Below, one piece after another: positions 54,108-61,700 of a stretch of 64,000 bases of DNA. A model generated the notes under the pieces. The model saw only the letters and a list, made by a program, of their open reading frames with translations, ran no database searches and was not told the DNA's origin. The position numbers and the translations under genes are program-made. Position 1 is the stretch's first letter, and each line of letters opens with the position of its first letter. The DNA is taken from assembly GCA_000961765.1 (NCBI GenBank), contig LADT01000053.1, positions 186,001-250,000 of the forward strand, given 5' to 3'. The stretch is from Clostridiaceae bacterium BRH_c20a. GTDB lineage: Bacteria; Bacillota; Peptococcia; Peptococcales; BICA1-8.

Positions 54108-54399
54108 CTACTGAAGTTTTATTGTATAGCTTATAGAGCTTCCATCGGAAAGTTCAATTCGCAGCCGCCAGCTACCAGGAGATAAACTACTAGACAGCAA
54201 AAATAAACCCCATGTTTTTAGTGGTGGTCCCTGGAAGTTGTATTATGCATACTGGGATGGAAGTTCATGGATCGGTGAAGTTATGAACCAAGATCATTTA
54301 TCAGGATCATTGGATTCAATTGTTAAAGTACCTGTATATGTCGTTCCCCGCATGGGTGGAATAAAAAGAATAGTTATATACATAATATCTTACTTCTAG
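54108..54399. pseudogene. Possible gene remnant(s) between radical SAM and response regulator
   Basis: The minus frame 54108-54242 reads PPLKTWGLFLLSSS then SPGSWRLRIELSDGSSISYTIKLQ, like the end of an extracellular beta domain, with no start codon. The plus frame 54130-54399 reads on through GGPWKLYYAYWDGSSWIGE and ends with a TAG just before the response-regulator ribosome site; its only ATG (54283, GGTGA ahead) would give 38 aa. At least one is probably a decayed gene; I cannot tell which. Confidence 0.35.
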
Positions 54400-54410
54400 G
54401 GGGTTGCCTT

Positions 54411-55109
54411 ATGAATAATAAGAAGATTCTTATTATTGACGATGAGCCAGAAATCAGTCAGTTAATTGAAAAGTATCTTACTAGAGAGCGCTTTATTGTA
54501 TTTATAGCTGATACTGCTGGTAAGGCACTGGAAATGTTAGCTTTAGAAAAACCCCACTTAATTATTCTGGATATCCTCCTTCCCGATACAGATGGGGTAG
54601 AACTGTGCAGACAGCTCCGTGAAGAAACAGAAGTGCCTATTATTTTTATAAGCTGTAAGGATGATATTTCAGATAAGATATTAGCCTTAGGGATGGGCGG
54701 AGACGATTATGTCACCAAGCCTTTTAGCCCTAAAGAAGTAGTTGCCCGAGTTAAGGCTCATTTGCGTCGCTCCAACATTTCAAATTCATATAAAAAAAAG
54801 AGTTCTACACTCACTTTTCCCGGGCTTATTATCGATCAATCAAGCTATTCAGTAATAATTAATGATGAGCGAATTACATTACCAGCAAAAGAGTTTCAGC
54901 TTTTAAATATACTTGCTAGAAATCCGAATATTCTTTTTACTACCAATCAATTGTTTGATATGGTATGGCATGAAGACCATATCGGAGACCTGCGAACCGT
55001 AGTTGTCCATATTAGTAATTTAAGGAAAAAAGTTGAGAAAGATCCCACAAATCCACGATTTATTGTGACTGTAAGAAATGTTGGTTATAAGTTTAATCCA
55101 AATCCCTAA
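54411..55109 (+). CDS. OmpR-family response regulator
   Basis: 232 aa. Receiver domain with acidic pair D10-D11, phosphorylation site D54 (LIILDILLPDTDG) and lysine in YVTKPFSPKE; C-terminal winged helix (ITLPAKEFQLLNILARNPN...GDLRTVVVHISNLRKKVE). It binds DNA when phosphorylated. ATG with TAGGGGG. The partner kinase is 80 bp downstream. Confidence 0.95.
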   Translation: MNNKKILIIDDEPEISQLIEKYLTRERFIVFIADTAGKALEMLALEKPHLIILDILLPDTDGVELCRQLREETEVPIIFISCKDDISDKILALGMGGDDYVTKPFSPKEVVARVKAHLRRSNISNSYKKKSSTLTFPGLIIDQSSYSVIINDERITLPAKEFQLLNILARNPNILFTTNQLFDMVWHEDHIGDLRTVVVHISNLRKKVEKDPTNPRFIVTVRNVGYKFNPNP

Positions 55110-55189
55110 CACCCTTATTTTATTTCATGAACATTAAGCCAAAGTAAAGCCCAGCTAAAATTTACCTAAATTTTCCAAGGGGTGTTGTT

Positions 55190-56848
55190 ATGTCCTGGTA
55201 TTTACCTGCAGAAATTGCCCAGTTAACCCTTACTTTTGTTTTATTTCTAGTTTTCTCTTTTCTTTATTGGCATGATAAGGAAAAATATTTATTATTGTGG
55301 GCTTTAAGCTGGTTAAGCTGGTCCATAAAATACATTTTTGATATTTTATTTTATTTTTCCCCAGCAAATAAATTCTTTTTATTGTGTAACCTTTTATCCT
55401 GGTTGGCAGCAGGAATTCTTTTAGCGGTGGGAACTTTGGTTTTTGCGAAGAAACCCTTTAGAGTGATATGGCGATACTCCGCATTTTTCCTCTTTATGTG
55501 GATAATAATCCTGACAAACATTACATCCTCCCTTCCTCTGTTGATATTTCCAATCTTCTTTTTTCTAGGAATGCTATTCATTTTTACAGGAATAAATTTT
55601 ATCCGTTCCCAGGAGACCGATGTAAAGGGGAAGTATATTACTGGCTGGATTTTTATTCTTTCCGGACTACATACAGCTGATTATCCTATTTTAAGCCCCA
55701 TTGAATGGTTCGCTCCCTGGGGTTATTTAACGGCAGGTATACTTTTGTATTTACTTGCCAGCAGTACTTTACTTGTGTATTATCAGAAAATCCGTAAAGA
55801 CCTTAGTAATAGTGAGGAAAGGTTTCGCCTTCTTGCGGAAAATGCGAAAGATGTCATCTTTCGCATAATATTTAAGCCAACTCCCTTCGTTGACTATATC
55901 AGTCCTTCAGTTAAAGAGATTACCGGCTACATGTGTGAAGAGCTTTATTCAAATCCCCGTTTATTTTTGAGCCTTGAATATCCTGATGAAAAGATATTGA
56001 AATGGGTTAGGAAGGATGGTCAGGTTATATGGGTTGAACAAAATACTACTGGGATTTTGGATAAAAAAGGTGATTTGATCGGTCTAGAGGGAATAATCAG
56101 GGATATAACCGAAAGGAAAAAATCAGAAGACAAGATATTAGAATTAGAAAAATCAAGACGGGACTTGCTTACTAACATCTCCCACGAGCTCCGCACTCCA
56201 ATTACCTCTATACAAGGATATGTAGAAGCACTTATGGATGGAATTGCAGAAACAAAAGAAGAACAGAAAAAGTATCTTGAAATAGTTTTAAACAGAGTAC
56301 AGGGTTTAAATAGGTTGATTAAAGATTTGTTTGAGCTTACCCGTCTTGAGGAACGCCAAATTTCCTTTAACTATTCAATTTTTTACCTGGAAGATCTAAT
56401 TAACACCCTTTATGAAAGATTTATAATTGATGTCGAGCAGGCGGGGCTTGAATTTATTATAGAAAAACCTAAAAACACTGATATCCCCATTTTCATTGAC
56501 CTTGATCGAGTCTTTCAGGTTTTTGAAAATATAATAAACAACGCCCTTAAGCATACACCCCAAGGAGGAAGTATCACACTTTCATCTAGCTTAGAAAATA
56601 AAACTGAAGTTTTATTTTCTATAACAGATACCGGTTCAGGAATTTGTTCTAAGGATTTACCCTATATTTTTGAGAGATTTTATAAAGGGAAAAAAACCAA
56701 TGATTTAAAAGATAAGAATACTGGACTAGGGTTAGCAATAACAAAAGAATTAGTAGAAGCTCATAGCGGGCGGATTTGGGTTGAAAGCACCGAGGGTCAA
56801 GGCACATCAATATACTTTACATTACCTCTATACACTAATAAAATTTAA
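55190..56848 (+). CDS. Membrane sensor histidine kinase with 7TM-like and PAS domains
   Basis: 552 aa. About seven hydrophobic segments in residues 1-200, then a PAS domain (residues ~208-310, EERFRLLAENAKDVIFRI), the dimerisation/phosphoacceptor domain with H332 in NISHELRTPITSIQGY, and a HATPase domain (VFENIINNALKHTPQGG, DTGSGICSKDLPYIFERFYKG, GLGLAITKELVEAHSG). It pairs with the OmpR-type regulator upstream. The signal sensed by the membrane part is unknown. Confidence 0.94.
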   Translation: MSWYLPAEIAQLTLTFVLFLVFSFLYWHDKEKYLLLWALSWLSWSIKYIFDILFYFSPANKFFLLCNLLSWLAAGILLAVGTLVFAKKPFRVIWRYSAFFLFMWIIILTNITSSLPLLIFPIFFFLGMLFIFTGINFIRSQETDVKGKYITGWIFILSGLHTADYPILSPIEWFAPWGYLTAGILLYLLASSTLLVYYQKIRKDLSNSEERFRLLAENAKDVIFRIIFKPTPFVDYISPSVKEITGYMCEELYSNPRLFLSLEYPDEKILKWVRKDGQVIWVEQNTTGILDKKGDLIGLEGIIRDITERKKSEDKILELEKSRRDLLTNISHELRTPITSIQGYVEALMDGIAETKEEQKKYLEIVLNRVQGLNRLIKDLFELTRLEERQISFNYSIFYLEDLINTLYERFIIDVEQAGLEFIIEKPKNTDIPIFIDLDRVFQVFENIINNALKHTPQGGSITLSSSLENKTEVLFSITDTGSGICSKDLPYIFERFYKGKKTNDLKDKNTGLGLAITKELVEAHSGRIWVESTEGQGTSIYFTLPLYTNKI

Positions 56849-56876
56849 CTTTTTTTAAAGAACCTTCTAAATGTGT

Positions 56877-57005
56877 TTAATCAGCCTTAATGCGTTGTAA
56901 AAATCTTTGAGAAAGCTTCATCTGCTTATAAAATTCAAGCATAAAATCATCCTCATCATTTAAAATTTTACTTAATATTAAAACAAGGTTAAAAGCATAA
57001 TTCAT
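56877..57005 (-). CDS. Doubtful 42-aa open frame
   Basis: MNYAFNLVLILSKILNDEDDF... ending in a basic helix; protein-like, but no ribosome site precedes the ATG. It lies after a strong hairpin and past the end of the zinc-ribbon gene. May be a remnant. Confidence 0.3.
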   Translation of the reverse strand: MNYAFNLVLILSKILNDEDDFMLEFYKQMKLSQRFLQRIKAD

Positions 57006-57014
57006 ATATATTGG

Positions 57015-57047
57015 GGTGGTTCGTGAGTAAAAAGTCCACGAACCACC
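57015..57047. other. Inverted repeat between small open frame and zinc-ribbon gene
   Basis: GGTGGTTCGTG - 11 nt - CACGAACCACC forms an 11-bp stem without a T-run on either side. It may be an end-of-transcript structure or operator. Confidence 0.55.
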
Positions 57048-57076
57048 GCCTTTGATATTTTATTCCTTAATCAGAA

Positions 57077-57523
57077 TCATAGTTTATTACCACATTCTCC
57101 ACAAAACCTGGTTTGCGGAGGATTTATCGCCCCACATTTTGAGCAGCTTGCCATGCCCAGCTTTGAGCCGCATTCCTGGCAAAATTTTACGCCCTCTGGA
57201 TTTACAGTACTACATTCGGGACATCTTAGCGCCTCCTGCTGTGTTTTGAGGGCTTCCTTTTCCTCTTTTACGGCCCTTAACTGATTTTCTGCCTGAATTA
57301 GCTTTTTTTGTATTGTCCCCAATTCATTTATAATATCACTGTAGGCAGGATCATTGGAAATGCTCCCTAATGCCTTTTTTCCTATAGCAGCATAAACCTC
57401 CGTTTCCTGCTTTTGTAAATTATTTAGTTCATTGTTTGCTGTAAAGATTTTCGTATCCGGGTCATCCTGGGGCATAAACGAGCCAAGACCTTTCAACAGT
57501 CCTCCAAACAAGTCATTCGACAT
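57077..57523 (-). CDS. Coiled-coil double zinc-ribbon protein
   Basis: 148 aa. A coiled coil (about residues 40-95) precedes two zinc ribbons with CPECSTVNPEGVKFCQECG and CSKCGAINPPQTRFCGECG. No enzymatic motif. ATG with GAGGAG. Zinc-ribbon adaptors of this type are common in Bacillota and unassigned. Confidence 0.8.
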   Translation of the reverse strand: MSNDLFGGLLKGLGSFMPQDDPDTKIFTANNELNNLQKQETEVYAAIGKKALGSISNDPAYSDIINELGTIQKKLIQAENQLRAVKEEKEALKTQQEALRCPECSTVNPEGVKFCQECGSKLGMASCSKCGAINPPQTRFCGECGNKL

Positions 57524-57606
57524 CCCTTTTCACTCCTCTACACAGATTAGTTTTTTCCTCAACCTCAGCCTTAACCTTAACCTAAAAACTGGCTAAGTCC
57601 AGTTTT

Positions 57607-58521
57607 TCAATCCAGGGTCAATTTGCCATCTACAATACCGCCACTCATTTCCAGGACATAGCCTGCATCTTGGAAAACTTGGATAGCTTTTTCTTTGGTC
57701 ATATCTTTACGATCCTTCAAGGGAATAATCTCAAAATTCGGCCCAACTTCCGCTTTAGCTACCACAAAATCATATTGATCCTTTCCATTGCGGATGAAGA
57801 CAGCCTCATTACTAATTGCTTCATCACCCTTTATGTCAATTGAATTGCCGTTTAACACAAAGCAACTGATACTTCCGTCTTTCTCCTGTCTGAACTCGCT
57901 GGTAGACCTTAGAAATTGACTGCCATTTCTTTCAGAATAAGATTCCTCAAAAAAGTAAACATTTTCTAGATCACAGTTTCCGGTTTCAACCTTCCTATCG
58001 CCGGCTTTTGCAGATGGGCCAAAACCATCCTTATCTAGCACATCATCATATCCAAAAGTCAGATTTGAACCATCCTTCTCGATAAAACCTTTATAGCCGG
58101 CAAACATCAATTCGCCTTCATAACGTCCATCCTTATTCTCCATATTCAGGAGATCATATTGAACACCACTGATAAAACAGGTACCAGGCAAAACAAGTGC
58201 CATAATCGGCATACCGTCATATTCGTTGATAACACGCTCGTTTTCGTTAAAAAGATTAGTCCAGAGGTCTGCAAAATCGGCAATTGTTTCTAGTTTAGAG
58301 TCACCAGATGCAACTTCTGATTTTTCAATCTCAGCAGGGGTCGTTTCTGGCTCTGCCTTTTCTGCCGTTTCAGCACTTTTTTCTGTTGTTTCAGCACTTT
58401 TTTCTGTTGTTTCAGCACTTTTTTCGATTGTTCCCTGCTTCGTATCTGTCGAACCGCCACAGGCAGTTACCATTAACGTAAAGCACAGCAGCAAAGACAA
58501 GATAATTAAACCTTTTTTCAT
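57607..58521 (-). CDS. Lipoprotein with tandem KSAETTE repeats, unknown function
   Basis: 304 aa from the ATG of KKGLIILSLLLCFTLMVTAC, behind GGGAGG; a frame to 58578 lacks one. Lipobox VTAC, then three copies of a seven-residue unit KSAETTE (residues about 34-56), a flexible acidic linker, and a ~220-residue outer domain with many short strands. No family recognised. It lies next to the large VWA gene in the same direction and may be expressed with it. Confidence 0.8.
   Translation of the reverse strand: MKKGLIILSLLLCFTLMVTACGGSTDTKQGTIEKSAETTEKSAETTEKSAETAEKAEPETTPAEIEKSEVASGDSKLETIADFADLWTNLFNENERVINEYDGMPIMALVLPGTCFISGVQYDLLNMENKDGRYEGELMFAGYKGFIEKDGSNLTFGYDDVLDKDGFGPSAKAGDRKVETGNCDLENVYFFEESYSERNGSQFLRSTSEFRQEKDGSISCFVLNGNSIDIKGDEAISNEAVFIRNGKDQYDFVVAKAEVGPNFEIIPLKDRKDMTKEKAIQVFQDAGYVLEMSGGIVDGKLTLD
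58370..58432. repeat. Three tandem copies of a 21-bp unit inside the lipoprotein gene
   Basis: TCAGCACTTTTTTCTGTTGTT repeated three times in frame, encoding the KSAETTE heptapeptides. Likely to vary in copy number. Confidence 0.9.
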
Positions 58522-58561
58522 ACTTACTACCTCCCGATCAATTTTTACTCCCTTTATATTA

Positions 58562-58755
58562 CAGGAAGCAGGATGCAAGAGACAGGATGCAAGATGAAAA
58601 TCCTTTCTTGCTCACTGCTTCTCTTGCCTCTTGTTTCTTGCCTCTTACCTCCTGATTGAGGAATGCCCCAAATTGATATGTAGCCGATGGTCAATAGCTA
58701 ATGGCTAATAGTAAAATAATTAATACTATTGACTATAGGCTATCGACTATTGACC
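58562..58755. repeat. Inverted heptamer arrays (GGATGCA / CTCTTGC and CTATTGA types)
   Basis: Period-7 units AGCAGGATGCAAGAGACAGG followed by the complementary CTCTTGCCTCTTGTTTCTTGC form an inverted pair (58562-58650); a second group (GGTCAATAGCTAATGGC, GACTATAGGCTATCGAC) lies at 58688-58753. No gene seen in the 58522-58775 gap. Confidence 0.8.
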
Positions 58756-58777
58756 AAAACGGGCAAATCCCGTTTTT
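58756..58777 (-). terminator. Terminator overlapping the VWA gene stop codon
   Basis: AAAACGGG CAAAT CCCGTTTT with the gene's TAA stop codon in the left arm on the coding strand. Confidence 0.8.
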
Positions 58778-61700
58778 ACTTCCTGCGTTTAGCTAAAGTA
58801 AAGTACACCGACATACCATCATTAAACCCTTGTTCAAAGCCTATGAGATTTTGTTTTATCCTTTGCTCATAACCATCAGCAATGCTAAGCTTAAAATTGA
58901 TGTTAATAGGGGAGTTTCCTGGTGGACTATAGCCTAAAGCTTTATCTAATCCTGCATCATAGCCCTTCATTACATCATTTAGATGCTTACCGATACTTCC
59001 CGCCAAAGCCATTGCCTGTTTTATAATCTCATCATAATCATCCAATACCAGACTCATAGTGGCTACAGCCCAGATAGATACTTCAATTCCCATAAAACCA
59101 CCCACTATATACTTACCACCATCCCCAGCGTTGTCTTTCAATGCAGTCATAGCATAGCTGGCCATACTTGCATGCTCACCGGTATCAAATACTGAGATAG
59201 TTTCAAAGGTTACCGGATCAATCTCCAACCAAGCCCAGCGCTTTTGTCCGTCATAATCACTGGGCTTGTCAAAGGCAAGAATCATCTTTTTGCCATCAGC
59301 AACCCTATTAATTAGATGTTCTGGGAAGTTGCCTGCTTTTTCCATGTCTGCGGCAATTTTTTGCCCCATTTCCTGATCTTCAACATCAGCCGGAATAAAC
59401 AGCATGGCAGCATCCTTAGGAGCCTTGGCCCAAATGTCAATAAAGCTAGCCTTATCATCGCCGGTTAGTGCCTTGCCTTCCAAGGTAGATACAAACATTC
59501 CAGCACTAATATTGTAGGCTGCTTGGGTCTTTTTATCACCGTTATGATACTGGTTTACAGCTTGCAGCAAGTCCATACTGGTCCGCAATTTATCGTCCTT
59601 GACATTAATACGGGAGGTTAGGACTATACAGCGTTCTTTATCTGTACGCCCCAGGGTCAGCTTCAATTCCTCGGCTATTTCCTGGTCAAAGGAAGTCTGG
59701 GCGGATATAAAACGATTGAGAATATTTCGGCTATACCATTTAAGGGCAGAAAGAGTATCAGGATTTTGTGCTGCTTTATATTCCCCCTTGGTCGCCTCTT
59801 CCAGCTTCTTGGCCGCAGCCTCTGGCAAATCCGGCAAATTAATAGCTATGGTCTGAAAGAGCTTATCTAGAGTTTCCCCTTCTAAAAGGCTGCTTTCGTG
59901 ACTAAAGGTATTGCCGGGCAGCTCCACATCAATTTTGATGCCTAAAATCTTATCCTTACCACTATCAACAGCAAATGTACTCCCTTCATATCCATTAGGG
60001 GTACCTATTGCTGCCGTATACTTCATACCCGTACCCATTCCAGCTTCCAAATAGCCAACCTCAATGGCATCAAGGCTAAGTTCAGGAAGAGGTATTTCCT
60101 TAGCAAGAAGTTCAATATAGTCGAAGTATTTTGCATCCCCTTCTCCACCACCGAGGGCATCAGCCACATCACCCATGCTGCTTTGAGCCGATTTATCCCC
60201 AGGCTCTATTTTTACCGAAACCTTTAGCGTGGCTTTTACTGCTGCAAACTCGGAAATGTTCTGCTCAGAAGGCAGGTAAACCAAGCCTTCAAGCTCTTGA
60301 ATATCCTTCATAAATGGAATTACAAATAGCTTCTCATTTCCTTTCTCATCGATATAAGCAATTCCGGGTAAGATCTGTTTGGTAATCCCATCGACAGAAC
60401 TCAACTCATATAGCTTTTGTCTGCCACTTTCAGTCAAAGCGATGGCCCGCTGCTTTGGAGTAGCACCACTTTTTGCTAATAGACCCATAGCCAAATTTGC
60501 CAAATCCCATTGTGTTCCCCAGCCTTGGGTCAGTACTGCCTCGGGGGAATTGCGATAGTTCCAGGTTCCATCCTTACTGGGAAGCCATTTGGTCGTCTGC
60601 ATAATCTTTATAAAGTCATCAATGGTTTTTACCGACTTTATTTTTTCTGCACCGCTTGTGACAATAGTGGGCATTGGAATGCTGTTTTTACCATCCTCTG
60701 ATGAAAGACCCACAGTTTGTATATAGCCAGCATTACCGCTCCCCCCTTTTATCGACTTATAATTTAGAATTGCTTGCTGTACTAAAGCTGCTAGTTGATT
60801 ATCAAACCCCTGATCAACAATGTTTAACTGAGTTTGATTGACAATTAATCCAGGGCTTAAATAAGCCTCTGTCCCCAAAGGTTCATTCAAATCTGTGAAA
60901 TAGGTCGACTTAAGGTTCCATTTGTGCCCTTCCTCCGGCAGGTTAAATAGGATAAGACCTCTACGCTGGGCACCATCGAAAACTGCCCAGTCTTCGCTAA
61001 TCCCATATAGTAGCCATCTGGTGGCATATTCAGGCTCAAGAATTCCCTCGGAGGAATCACCGGAAGCAAAATCTCCAAGACCGGCGCTATCTGCCGTTAC
61101 ATCGCCTTTAAGAGGGCTGTTGTTCCCGCTGATTGTGTCCTGGTAATTCTGCTCATAATCCTTGCGCACCAACTGGAAGCAATCCTCCGGAATCACTGCA
61201 CCAAAGCCGTCCCTGCTAGTATCGGTAAAGGTCACATCAGCCACTATCCAAGAAGTATTATATCCTTCAATAGTTTCATCAAGGTTGGTCAGTTGGTTCA
61301 CCCGTAAATCTAAACCTTCGATAGAAGCTTTAGGTTTATCAACTGTGTTGCCATTGGGGCTACCTTTTACTACCGGTATTTCTAAACTGCCGCTATGCAA
61401 ATCTCCCCAAATTTCAGCTTTTGAATTGGCAAGAGCATTGGCAACGGGATATGCAAATCTGACCTTGTTTGCCGAACCAGGAGCAAGCATTACTGGGGAT
61501 ATAAAGCCAAAAGGCATGGTTGCGGTAACGTCACTCATCTTAGTTAAGAGCGGACCTTGATTAGTATTAACTCTAAGCCACAGCCTTTGTGCTGGATCTA
61601 TGTCTAAAAGTGCCTGGACCTTGGAGTCGAAATCCGCTTCAATCACTCGAAAAGAGGTGTTATTCTCTGCCTGATAAATATCTATTTTATCTACCACACT

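Noticed and set aside
57607-58578. Start of the lipoprotein at 58578
   Set aside because: The upstream extension lacks a ribosome site and would bury the signal peptide; the ATG at 58521 has a good site and a normal lipobox distance.
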